A DNA stretch of 64,000 bases from Site-B1 sp963827785 (GTDB lineage Bacteria; Bacteroidota; Bacteroidia; Flavobacteriales; Flavobacteriaceae), in the NCBI GenBank assembly GCA_963827785.1, contig CAWHCT010000023.1, positions 1 through 64,000 of the forward strand, written 5' to 3'. Below the pieces are notes generated by a model that ran no database searches, was not told where the DNA came from, and saw only the letters and a program-made list of their open reading frames with translations. Position 1 is the stretch's first letter. The number at the start of each line of letters is the position of its first letter. Positions 1-7,790 of the stretch are shown in pieces. A program made the position numbers and the translations under genes.

Positions 1-761
1 AATGTGAGTCCGCCATCTACCGTAAGTGTTGATCCGGAAATATAACTGGATGCATCTGAACAAAGAAACACAATGGCATTTGCAATCTCTTCCGGGCGAC
101 CAATACGCTGTAAATGCACGGTAGGAAGCAGTCCTTTATCGTACAAGTCGTCACCAACAATACCTCTCAGGCGTTGGTGCATCGGTGTTTCAGTAATACC
201 CGGACATAAAAGGTTTACTCTAATGCCCTTAGGTCCTAATTCGGCAGAGACACTGGTCGTTAATCCAATAAGACCGTGTTTGGATGTTACATAGGCCGAT
301 CCGGTTGGAAAACCCAGAAATGAATTCACTGAGCCTATGTTCACAATTGCACCACCCAAACCAAGTTTAAGCATGGCTCTGGCCTCATATTTCATGCAAA
401 GAAATGTTCCCTTTAAGTTGATGTCAAGAACCTGATCCCAATCATCTTCAGCAAGGTCAGTTATTCCATTTAGTTTTCCTTCAATACCGGCATTATTTAT
501 TGCATAATCCAAACGGCCAAATACGTCGATAGTATGAGCGACCATTCGCTCTACGCTCTTAGCAATCGAAACATCGGTCTTGATTGCGGATGCCTTGCCA
601 CCCTTTGCTTCAATAGAAGCTACTAGGCTATCAAGTTCCTCTTTTCGACGTGCTGCGACTACTACACTTGCACCATTCGCTGCAAAAGCTTCGGCAGTAG
701 CTCTTCCAATACCACTGCTTGCTCCGGTTATAAGTACGACTTTTTCTTTCATATTACTCAT
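1..761 (-). CDS. SDR family oxidoreductase (3' end cut by window edge)
   Basis: A classical short-chain dehydrogenase/reductase, an NAD(P)-dependent cytoplasmic oxidoreductase whose substrate cannot be read from sequence. The reading frame is open on the minus strand to base 1, giving 253 residues. The cofactor motif TGASSGIG lies at residues 12-19, an NNAG motif follows mid-protein, and the catalytic set is Ser144, Tyr157 and Lys161 (YVTSK). The visible C-terminus, SGSTLTVDGG, is the usual family ending, so only a few residues are missing. Two in-frame ATGs (761 and 752) are possible starts. The gene is transcribed in the same direction as the preserved neighbour at 803-1285, 41 bp upstream. 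Confidence 0.93.
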   Translation of the reverse strand, partial: MSNMKEKVVLITGASSGIGRATAEAFAANGASVVVAARRKEELDSLVASIEAKGGKASAIKTDVSIAKSVERMVAHTIDVFGRLDYAINNAGIEGKLNGITDLAEDDWDQVLDINLKGTFLCMKYEARAMLKLGLGGAIVNIGSVNSFLGFPTGSAYVTSKHGLIGLTTSVSAELGPKGIRVNLLCPGITETPMHQRLRGIVGDDLYDKGLLPTVHLQRIGRPEEIANAIVFLCSDASSYISGSTLTVDGGLT

Positions 762-802
762 TTGAATTCTTTTTAATTGGTTAGTATAATTTAAAACATT
801 TT

Positions 803-1285
803 TTAGTATTTCTTAATTCGTACTGATACATAAGAACCGTTCATGATTTTCCAATTTCCATCTTCTTTAATCAGGGTGAAATAGTCCAAATTATTATTTC
901 TTGGTTCACCATTTATGGTAAAAATTGCATCAGCTCTTACAAATGCTAACATTCCCATTTCCATGTGGACTGTAAAATTAGAAACTGGTTCTGTATATTT
1001 TGTTGGGTTATTATAAGATTTTAGGCGTTCTAAAAATTCCTGAATGGTCATGGTATAAGTATTCCATTTCCCATCTCTCAAAGAAGCACCATATATGTTA
1101 GCCTTATCGCTAAACATTGCCGGCAGGGCATCTATGTCGTAATTACCAACAGCAGTTAGAAATTGCTCCACTAAATTTATTACAGCGGCTTTTTCAGATT
1201 CTATATCCAATGTGTCTGCTGTCTGTTGAGCTGAAGCTAAAAAACAGAATGTGAGGGCAATTAAGAGTGTAAATATTTTTTTCAT
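803..1285 (-). CDS. Exported NTF2-like (SnoaL/DUF4440-type) protein
   Basis: A 160-residue protein with a signal peptide of about 19 residues (hydrophobic core followed by LASA before QQ), so it is probably periplasmic or secreted. The mature part fits the NTF2-like fold: an N-terminal helix around AVINLVEQFLTAVGNYDID, a variable middle, and a C-terminal strand pair containing YFTLIKEDGNWKIMNGSYVS, a typical ending for this superfamily. These proteins act as small-molecule binding or enzymatic cups and the fold alone does not give a reaction. It lies 41 bp upstream of the SDR gene on the same strand, so the two may be co-transcribed. Confidence 0.75.
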   Translation of the reverse strand: MKKIFTLLIALTFCFLASAQQTADTLDIESEKAAVINLVEQFLTAVGNYDIDALPAMFSDKANIYGASLRDGKWNTYTMTIQEFLERLKSYNNPTKYTEPVSNFTVHMEMGMLAFVRADAIFTINGEPRNNNLDYFTLIKEDGNWKIMNGSYVSVRIKKY

Positions 1286-1767
1286 TTCGCCTTTTGTTTA
1301 TTTGAATTAAAGTTTGTTGAGCATTACAGCCAAGGTGTTCGTTTATGGTTAGCTGTGTGTGCAAGCAACTAATTTAACAAAAAAGCTTGTTTTTTATGTC
1401 ATTTCTTTGTTGGCAATAGTTTTTATTCTTTAGTTCCGGTCCGGGGAGCAGCAAAGTTCCGATTAGGACAATATGTTATCACGAAAAGCTTATCATTTTC
1501 TGAATACCCTGCTTTTTAGGCCATACATTCCGGCATTAAAATCATCGTTTTTATAGCCCGCACTATTTCTTCTCACATCTGATAAATGTCATTTTTTATC
1601 TACCCAAAACTATATAGTTTCAATATTGTTATTCATAGTAATAAACAAAGAGGGTTATTATAAACGCATATGGTGTTTAACTGTGAGGGTTTTTGCTGTA
1701 TTATACTGTTTCAGGCTGGTAAATAACTAAGAGCTTCTCCAGGTTAAGCATCATTAAATAAACACAT
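1286..1767. other. 482-bp divergent intergenic region
   Basis: Gene-free stretch between the minus-strand NTF2-like gene and the plus-strand zinc-ribbon gene. It must hold divergent promoters. I see no clear TAnnTTTG/TTTG pair at a convincing position, no convincing ORF and no tRNA. The sequence is AT-rich with short hairpins only. Confidence 0.4.
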
Positions 1768-2595
1768 ATGAAAATACAGTACTGTCCTTCCTGTGGTGCA
1801 AAGCTAACAGAGAATGCACGGTTTTGCGGTGGCTGCGGTCAAAAGATAGAGCAGCCAAAAGAATCCAAGGAGACCAAAACAAAGCAATGTACAAATTGCG
1901 ATTATTCCACAACCAATGAGGAGGCCTTTTGTCCCGAATGCGGGACCTCTTTAATTTCAAGTACAAAGGCAGAGCGTCCCAAAAAAGAACCTGCAACACA
2001 GCATACCCAAAAAAAGAAGCAGCCTGCTGCAAAGAAAAAAACAGGGTTCTTAAGAGCCCTTGGCAAGCTAGTATTATGGTTAGTGGCTTTTTTGGTGGTA
2101 GCCATGATAGCGCTATATTTTATTGGTGACAGCAAAGATAGTGAGGACTATAACCGGGAAGAGACATTGCAGAACATTGCTGAAGAGGAGATGGGACTGC
2201 CAGATGAAAAGAATGATGCTCTAGATGAAACCGGCACTGATATAGATGATTCAGGAAATGAATCTAATGACTATTCTGATGCCAAAGGAATTATTTCAAC
2301 CATGGATGTTGAAAAAGCGAAAAGGACGGCAGAAGATGTAGAAAAAGCTTTCGCCAATGCCGATGTGAATGCTATTATAAATTTCATGAGTGAGGCTGCC
2401 TTAAAGAGATCCAAAGAAGATATTAAAAACACGTCTCCTGAACGTTTGAAACAATTCGCCAAAGATTTTGACAAGAGAAGAATCAAAGGCTATGGTGATG
2501 ATTTTATTGAATTTGAATTTGATTGGAATGGCCTTCCATACACTGTAGATTTTTCGTTGCAGGAAGATGGCAGTTTCAAAATTTTAAGACTTTAA
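1768..2595 (+). CDS. Zinc-ribbon membrane protein with two ribbons and C-terminal domain
   Basis: A 275-residue protein of unknown function. Two CxxC...CxxC zinc ribbons stand at the N-terminus (Cys6, 9, 20, 23 and Cys41, 44, 55, 58). A Lys-rich linker follows, then one membrane segment at about 100-119, an acidic Asp/Glu-rich linker to about 170, and an alpha/beta domain of about 95 residues. That last domain (ERLKQFAKDFDKRRIKGYG, then a strand-rich end) may be NTF2-like, which is inference. The topology suggests ribbons in the cytosol and the C-terminal domain outside. It is the first of four zinc-ribbon genes in a row and precedes the phospholipase-like gene by 45 bp. Confidence 0.8.
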   Translation: MKIQYCPSCGAKLTENARFCGGCGQKIEQPKESKETKTKQCTNCDYSTTNEEAFCPECGTSLISSTKAERPKKEPATQHTQKKKQPAAKKKTGFLRALGKLVLWLVAFLVVAMIALYFIGDSKDSEDYNREETLQNIAEEEMGLPDEKNDALDETGTDIDDSGNESNDYSDAKGIISTMDVEKAKRTAEDVEKAFANADVNAIINFMSEAALKRSKEDIKNTSPERLKQFAKDFDKRRIKGYGDDFIEFEFDWNGLPYTVDFSLQEDGSFKILRL

Positions 2596-2640
2596 ATACA
2601 ATCTTGAAAACATATTGCATTCACCTTATAAATTTAATAC

Positions 2641-4437
2641 ATGAGAAAACATATTAAAATTTCACTGCTAATTTTTTCATTTATTGGTTTGGCTGTTTTA
2701 CTGTCTTCCTATGATAACAAAACAATGCATCCCGCTTTAAATGAATTAGCCTATGATCGTTTTATAAAAGCGCTGGCATCCAAGAAAGAATTTTCGAAGT
2801 ACAATATTAGTTCTGGAAACACCATAAAAGGCAAAGCGGTTACCGCTCGTGGTTGGAAAAACATTACCGAAGGCGATGCAGAATTTACAGTCAAGAAGTG
2901 GATAAAACATGGCGCATTTTCAGCGGATGAGCCTGAATTGTTGCAGTCGTTGAGACATTTTTATGATCCGGCAGCTATTGATAATGGAGCGCATTACCTG
3001 ACAGATGCCATTCCCCCCGGTGTTACAAATCCTAAGATTGATATTATTTCCTGGGCATTGGAATATGAGGGAGAAATAAGTAATGCTCTGAGTGGCTTTG
3101 ACGGACTTGAACAGAAATATTCATGGCGGGACGGGCAGAAAAGCATAGTATTTGCTATGAAGGAGGCTGATCCTGAGATGCAAAACAGATATATGGCGCA
3201 TGCCTGGAGAAGTTTGGGAGAGAGTCTTCATGCGCTGGCGGATATGGTCTGCCCGGTGCATGTACGTAATGATGGGCATCCAATTTCCGATCCCTATGAA
3301 GATGCCATACGAGGTACCAGATACGTTAGAAAAACCCCTGCAGAATTTTGGGACAAAGGACTTATTGCTGCAGCTAAATCCACAAAGGAAGTCGCTGCTA
3401 TTTATAAAATGGTTGCGAAAAATACGAATGAAAATTTTTTTACCACCCAAACGATCTATGGTGATGGGGTCAATAAGATAAAACCTGCTATTAGAAGTTC
3501 CAATCCATATCCACTGCCTTATGCTAAAGAGAGTGGCGGAGGCTGGGACTATGACCCGTCTGATTTTACTTATTACAAACTTATAAATGGGCACAAAATA
3601 AAAATGTGCAAAGACCGCTATTATTTTGCGGATGCGATGAAGTCCAATTTTCGGACAGACAAAGCATATATAGATCTGGATGTCGCAAAGAGCCAGGCGA
3701 CTATTTTGTTAAGCAATTTTTTAGGCGTTGCACCTGAGGTGATGATGCGTTATCTGCCTGTAATTAATATTGAAGTAGATAAAATTACAGAAGACAGCAA
3801 AAATATTTCCGGGGTCGTAGATGTGACCACCGGAAACGGCTATCCTGCGAAAACAAAATATGAGTCTACCGTTTATATCATGAATATGAATACCAAAGAG
3901 TCTGCTGACACCAAGGCTTTTCAGGACGGCAAATTTTCAACATCAGATATTACGTTTTCTGAAGGCGATCAAATTCAGGTATTTATTTCACTTGGAGGTC
4001 TTATTGTGCGAAGTGACCTAATCACCGTAAAAGAAGGGAAAGAATTGAATACCGAGGGCATTGAAGGTATTGTAGATATAATTGAAAAACAACCTGCAGG
4101 TAAAGCCTGGGTTTTGACAGAGACAAAATTAGACAATAAGGCCGTAAGTTTAGAACGAAAGAATAAATCGTATAAAAATGTCTATACTTTTAAACAAAAT
4201 CTATCCAACAACAGTTTGTATTGCAAGCAAACCTTTATTGGCAAAACGGACACCTATTATAATCCGGCGAAAGAAAATGGTGAGGGTCTGGGAGCTCAGT
4301 TTAACTGGACGGGTCCTCCTAAATTTATTAATCCGGGAGATAAAATAACCATTCAATTAAACGGTAGAGTGGTTGCAGAAAATCAATCTTTTTATGGCTT
4401 TTTTTTTCAAATAGGCAGCCAGTGCCTGTATTTATAA
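2641..4437 (+). CDS. Secreted zinc-dependent phospholipase C-like protein, C-terminus frameshifted
   Basis: A 598-residue open frame with an N-terminal hydrophobic signal sequence. The region around residues 190-220 (LGESLHALADMVCPVHVRND) resembles the zinc-dependent phospholipase C / P1 nuclease family, where these His and Asp residues bind zinc. An N-terminal His (MHPALNELA) and several other His residues could complete the site. The second half is beta-rich and may bind a surface or substrate. The frame stops at 4437, but plausible protein continues in frame 2 (about 4415-4567) and then in frame 1 to a stop at 4645-4647. The original protein was therefore probably about 668 residues. Assignment to phospholipase is moderate, since only the central motif is clear. 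Confidence 0.65.
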   Translation: MRKHIKISLLIFSFIGLAVLLSSYDNKTMHPALNELAYDRFIKALASKKEFSKYNISSGNTIKGKAVTARGWKNITEGDAEFTVKKWIKHGAFSADEPELLQSLRHFYDPAAIDNGAHYLTDAIPPGVTNPKIDIISWALEYEGEISNALSGFDGLEQKYSWRDGQKSIVFAMKEADPEMQNRYMAHAWRSLGESLHALADMVCPVHVRNDGHPISDPYEDAIRGTRYVRKTPAEFWDKGLIAAAKSTKEVAAIYKMVAKNTNENFFTTQTIYGDGVNKIKPAIRSSNPYPLPYAKESGGGWDYDPSDFTYYKLINGHKIKMCKDRYYFADAMKSNFRTDKAYIDLDVAKSQATILLSNFLGVAPEVMMRYLPVINIEVDKITEDSKNISGVVDVTTGNGYPAKTKYESTVYIMNMNTKESADTKAFQDGKFSTSDITFSEGDQIQVFISLGGLIVRSDLITVKEGKELNTEGIEGIVDIIEKQPAGKAWVLTETKLDNKAVSLERKNKSYKNVYTFKQNLSNNSLYCKQTFIGKTDTYYNPAKENGEGLGAQFNWTGPPKFINPGDKITIQLNGRVVAENQSFYGFFFQIGSQCLYL

Positions 4438-4647
4438 AAAAGGAGCCGATGATGCCAACTGGTGTGAATCCTTTAGAAATGCTGAAGGAAAAAGTTTACA
4501 TTGCATGTACAAGAAAAGTAGGTCATTCAGCGAAAAGGTGTCCGTGGACAAAATACCCAAAGGCGAATAAAGATGAAATTCTGCATCATAAACGTAGCTG
4601 GCGGAATAGAAGGCGCTCGCACCCAATATATTTATGAATGGAAATAA
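4412..4647 (+). other. Displaced C-terminal coding segment of the phospholipase-like gene
   Basis: Downstream of the stop at 4435-4437 two other frames read as ordinary protein. Frame 2 from 4415 gives a segment beginning AASACIYKKGADDANWCESF and ending at a stop at 4568. Frame 1 from about 4561 gives RIKMKFCIINVAGG and ends at 4647. An extra base near 4414-4415 (the GG in ATAGGCAGC) and a missing base near 4560-4568 would join them to the upstream gene. The end overlaps the ATG (4638) of the next gene. Confidence 0.6.
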
Positions 4648-5207
4648 AACAAGTTACTGTGAAGTATTGCACACAGTGTGGTGAACAACTTAAGTCAGGC
4701 TCAAAATTCTGCACCCAGTGTGGAACTGCGGCAAAGGAAGACCAAAAAACCGAGAGGGTTCAAGAGGCAAATGAAGTGGCTAAAACCAGGAAGGCATCAT
4801 CACCTGGACCTTTGAAAATAACTTTAGGAATCATTGCACTGGTATTGTTATTTTTTGTTGCGAAATCATTACTGAACCCTTCATCACCTGAAGACGGAAC
4901 ATTTTCAAAAATAACCGCTATAGAGAATATTGAGGGAACATGGTACGATCCCAGTGGTGCCCTTTTGGGAGATAAAGCGGCTGTTATCGTCTTGAGTAAA
5001 AAAGGATCGGTTGTTGTTGGATCCGATGCAAATAATAAGATCGCTATTACATTAACTCCTGTTAGTTTGAACACCTATTCCGGCGAAGTTAATTTAATGG
5101 GTGTAGACGGGTATTTTGATGTGAGCTATTATGAAGATGAGGCTAAACTCGTTTTTTTTAGCACCCTGACCAAAAGCAGCTGGAATATCAAGAAATTAAA
5201 CAAATAA
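4638..5207 (+). CDS. Zinc-ribbon protein with one membrane segment and beta-rich outer domain
   Basis: A 189-residue protein. One zinc ribbon is formed by Cys11, 14, 25 and 28. After a charged linker there is a membrane segment at about 54-78, followed by a C-terminal beta-rich domain of about 100 residues (ENIEGTWYDPSGALL... with repeated hydrophobic strands, lipocalin-like in feel). Function unknown. A GTG at 4659 is a credible alternative start, because the paralogous gene at 5212 begins directly with MKYCTKCG. The ATG lies inside the probable 3' end of the broken upstream gene. The next gene starts 4 bp after this one ends, so the three following genes look like one operon. Confidence 0.78.
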   Translation: MEIKQVTVKYCTQCGEQLKSGSKFCTQCGTAAKEDQKTERVQEANEVAKTRKASSPGPLKITLGIIALVLLFFVAKSLLNPSSPEDGTFSKITAIENIEGTWYDPSGALLGDKAAVIVLSKKGSVVVGSDANNKIAITLTPVSLNTYSGEVNLMGVDGYFDVSYYEDEAKLVFFSTLTKSSWNIKKLNK

Positions 5208-5211
5208 GGCC

Positions 5212-6096
5212 ATGAAATACTGTACGAAATGTGGAAAACAGCTAAAGAAGGATGCAAAATTTTGCACAGGCTGCGGTGAGAAGGTTAAAGCCGAATCAGT
5301 TAATAAGAAAACTGAACAAACCGCATTAAAAAAACAAGACACTACCATGACAGATCTGAAACCGGAAGCGCTGAATGACATTAACCGGACCATCATAAAG
5401 AACAACCAGAGTCGGGTGGTTCGCTATTCCAAATATGTTGCAGGTTTTTTTACATTGCTGATCTTTATCGCCTCCATGGACCTGGAAGCATTCCCCATAC
5501 ATCCGGCTTTATTCATGATCTCCATCTTCGCGGTTGTTGCGGCTCTTGTAACAGGCTATATGTTCAGGCTTCGTGAAAAGAAACTGCAGACCTTAATTAC
5601 AGGGGAGTCTGTTTTGGCATCCTGGAAACTAGATCTGGCTCAAAAAACAGACTATATAAAGTTGCTGCATGACAGGGAAACCAGCAAGAATAAGGGATTA
5701 TTCTGGGTTATTGCCATTTTGATGGTTGTCATCTTTGGCATATTCATATTAGTTATGGATGAGGGTAAAGGCTTTATGGTCATTATGCTGATTTCAATAC
5801 TGACAGTCATTGCGTTATTTGCTTTCGGGATGCCGGGATATTACAGAAGAAAGAATATGAAAGCTGACGGACATGTTTTGATAGGAGAGAAATTTGCCTA
5901 TATCAACGGATTTTTTCACAACTGGGATTTCCCTTTATCCGGGATTAAAAAAGCCGCGGTCATGGACAAGCCTTTCTATGGATTGCAGATAGATTATTAC
6001 TATACTGATCGCACCTTTGTTAATAATGAGTCCTTAAAGATCCCTGCACCAAAAGATGTGGATCTGGAAAAGGTTATTGATCTATTAAATAATTAA
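5212..6096 (+). CDS. Zinc-ribbon multi-pass membrane protein
   Basis: A 294-residue protein beginning with a zinc ribbon (Cys4, 7, 18, 21). Two membrane hairpins follow: one at about residues 66-110 and one at about 155-200 (WVIAILMVVIFGIFILVM, then MVIMLISILTVIALFAFG). The C-terminal 85 residues are soluble (GEKFAYINGFFHNWDFPLSG...), rather like a PH-like or small beta domain, with no motif I recognise. The first 25 residues closely resemble the ribbon of the gene before it, so the ribbon looks like a shared module fused to different membrane parts. Gaps are 4 bp upstream and 6 bp downstream. Function unknown. Confidence 0.78.
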   Translation: MKYCTKCGKQLKKDAKFCTGCGEKVKAESVNKKTEQTALKKQDTTMTDLKPEALNDINRTIIKNNQSRVVRYSKYVAGFFTLLIFIASMDLEAFPIHPALFMISIFAVVAALVTGYMFRLREKKLQTLITGESVLASWKLDLAQKTDYIKLLHDRETSKNKGLFWVIAILMVVIFGIFILVMDEGKGFMVIMLISILTVIALFAFGMPGYYRRKNMKADGHVLIGEKFAYINGFFHNWDFPLSGIKKAAVMDKPFYGLQIDYYYTDRTFVNNESLKIPAPKDVDLEKVIDLLNN

Positions 6097-6102
6097 TGAG
6101 AT

Positions 6103-6633
6103 ATGGCCTATTCCGGAAGAATACATGATCCATGTTTTGACAAGTATACAAAAAGGACCAAAGATTACAGATTCATATTTGCATTTGTACTGGCCTTTCT
6201 TGCTGTATTCGGCTTTTATCTCTATGGCGAAAACAGCAGCGAAATGGATAATCCGGAAGCCTTATATATTGGTTTGGTCATTGGTGCCATGTTTATTGCT
6301 ATTGGGATCTATGTTTCCTTTTTTGGCAAAGCCGATGCAACCTGGGATGGTATAATAATCTATAAAGCGATCTTAGAAAAAAAAGACAAAACCCTCTATA
6401 TGGTCTATATAGAAGACCCGAAGAAAATAAGACACGAAATTGAATCAGAGAATGATTCCACGCTCTATGATTATTATAAGGTTGGTGATAAAGTAAGATA
6501 TCATGGGAAGCTGAAAACCTATGAAAAATTTGACAAATCAGGAGATGACATCATTTTTTGTAATGCCTGCAGTTTTTTGAATTCCATAGAAGCTGATACA
6601 TGTGACAACTGCGGTTGTTTGCTTTTAAAATAG
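6103..6633 (+). CDS. Membrane protein with C-terminal zinc ribbon
   Basis: A 176-residue protein with two membrane segments (about 24-42 and 56-73), a soluble strand-rich domain (DATWDGIIIYKAILEKKDK...), and a C-terminal zinc ribbon made by Cys153, 156, 167 and 170. Here the ribbon sits at the opposite end from the three preceding proteins but, given two membrane spans, would lie on the same side of the membrane. The middle domain is loosely like DUF3592-type membrane proteins, which I hold weakly. It ends the zinc-ribbon run. Function unknown. Confidence 0.75.
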   Translation: MAYSGRIHDPCFDKYTKRTKDYRFIFAFVLAFLAVFGFYLYGENSSEMDNPEALYIGLVIGAMFIAIGIYVSFFGKADATWDGIIIYKAILEKKDKTLYMVYIEDPKKIRHEIESENDSTLYDYYKVGDKVRYHGKLKTYEKFDKSGDDIIFCNACSFLNSIEADTCDNCGCLLLK

Positions 6634-6735
6634 CCAAAAAAAATACAGAAAAAAGTCAGCTTAAAATCTCCCTCAGATCTAATTTTAGATAGTACCTTTG
6701 ATCAAAATGGTCGAACAAAAGTAATTCTTTCAACT

Positions 6736-7173
6736 ATGAGCATAATAAAAGACATATACGAACTCGCCAAAGACGGCGCCATAAAAGGTGCTAAAATTGC
6801 GGCCATTAAACGGGCTTTACGAACAGAGCTTAAGCTTAACAACAAGTTCTTGCAGGATATTGAGCAGTCTAAACCCATTGGCGATGCCAGACGTAAGACC
6901 ATAATAGGCATGCTGGACATTACAGAGCTGTCCGCTGCGGTGAAATATGATATTCCCTACCCATTGATCTGCAATAAAAAAGTTGGTAAAGTGTTGGCTA
7001 AAGAATACAACATAAACCGCCTTATTGGCTGGGATCTGGAAATGCTGGTGGAAAGCCTCTATTTAAAAATAGCCTACCTAAAAAAGGATATGGATAACAA
7101 AAACATTCACCTTAACCTGCGACTCATCAATATCTACAAGTACAACAGCATCCTGCTGCAATTGCTTAGCTAA
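6736..7173 (+). CDS. Hypothetical helical protein, 145 aa
   Basis: I do not recognise this protein. It is predicted mostly helical, basic, and without a signal peptide or membrane segment. It begins with an Ala/Lys-rich amphipathic stretch (MSIIKDIYELAKDGAIKGAK) and ends with a helical segment rich in Leu, Ile and Asn. A TACCTTTG element at 6693-6700, 35 bp before the ATG, matches the Bacteroidota -7 box (TAnnTTTG), so the gene probably has its own promoter rather than belonging to the zinc-ribbon operon. Codon use looks ordinary. Confidence 0.6.
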   Translation: MSIIKDIYELAKDGAIKGAKIAAIKRALRTELKLNNKFLQDIEQSKPIGDARRKTIIGMLDITELSAAVKYDIPYPLICNKKVGKVLAKEYNINRLIGWDLEMLVESLYLKIAYLKKDMDNKNIHLNLRLINIYKYNSILLQLLS

Positions 7174-7174
7174 T

Positions 7175-7229
7175 AGATTTGAGATGTGAGATTTGAGGAG
7201 TTACGATCGGTTACGATTTACGATTTATT
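7175..7229. repeat. Low-complexity repeat island (GATTTGAG / TTACGATTTACG)
   Basis: Directly after the 6736 gene come short degenerate repeats built from GATTTGAG and TTACGATTTACGATT units. Related islands lie at 8403-8466 and 9815-9848, so the mobile mystery module has this sequence type on both sides. Confidence 0.65.
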
Positions 7230-7237
7230 TTTAATAT

Positions 7238-7312
7238 TTTTGTAAACGTTTATATTGCCTTTTTTATATATTTGTAAATATTATAGTTTACTTTAATATT
7301 ATTTTGTAAACT
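7238..7312 (+). promoter_or_regulatory. Promoter/operator region of mobile mystery module
   Basis: Three copies of TTTGTAAAY stand with their G at 7242, 7274 and 7306, exactly 32 bp apart (three helical turns). The first extends into the palindrome TAAACGTTTA (7243-7252). AGTTTAC (7285-7291) and GTAAACT (7306-7312) form a perfect inverted repeat. TATATTTG at 7267-7274 matches the Bacteroidota -7 box TAnnTTTG, so promoter and repeats overlap. Autoregulation by the HTH protein encoded next is inference. Confidence 0.55.
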
Positions 7313-7328
7313 TTAAAGATGACATTTA

Positions 7329-7790
7329 ATGAGAAGCAATAAGAAACTTTTAATTGAGCAACTGGACAAAAAACTCAAACCTTTTGAAAAATCTGCTTTG
7401 GCCCCAATTCCGGAGAAAGGCTGGATAAACACGATACGGACGTCACTTAATATGACATTGGCACAGCTTGGAGCTAAACTCAATATGACCAGGCAGGGTG
7501 TAAAAAGAATGGAAGACAGTGAAGCCAAAGGCACCCTCTCAATCAATGCATTAAAAGAAGTTGGAAAAGCACTGGATATGAAATTTGTATATGGGTTTGT
7601 CCCAAAAGATGGCACTATTGACAAACTCATTAAAAGAAAATCTGAAGATCTGGCGCGAAAAATTGTTTTAAGAACCCATCAAAATATGAAACTGGAGGAT
7701 CAGGGAATCAGTGATAAAAAAATTAAGGAATCCATAACAGATCTGGCTAATGAAATTAAAAGAGAAATGAGAAAGTCATTATGGGATTAG
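7329..7790 (+). CDS. Mobile mystery protein A (HTH, XRE-type)
   Basis: A 153-residue DNA-binding protein of the family named mobile mystery protein A (TIGR02612), which is nearly always encoded next to a Fic protein. A helix-turn-helix of the lambda-repressor type spans about residues 38-90 (LNMTLAQLGAKLNMTRQGV, then SINALKEVGKALDMKFVYGF). The helical tail may contact the partner or form dimers. By analogy with antitoxin/regulator pairs it probably represses its own promoter and may restrain the Fic protein; that role is not established by the sequence. The stop overlaps the next start by 10 bp, which implies coupled translation. Confidence 0.88.
   Translation: MRSNKKLLIEQLDKKLKPFEKSALAPIPEKGWINTIRTSLNMTLAQLGAKLNMTRQGVKRMEDSEAKGTLSINALKEVGKALDMKFVYGFVPKDGTIDKLIKRKSEDLARKIVLRTHQNMKLEDQGISDKKIKESITDLANEIKREMRKSLWD

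Noticed and set aside
1286..1767. Integron-like attC site in the intergenic region
   Set aside because: A short GC-biased hairpin is present but lacks the paired core sites, and no integrase or cassette pattern is seen.
4422..4637. 71-residue ORF after the phospholipase-like gene
   Set aside because: It is a shadow frame; frames 2 and 1 here read as protein and join to the gene upstream.
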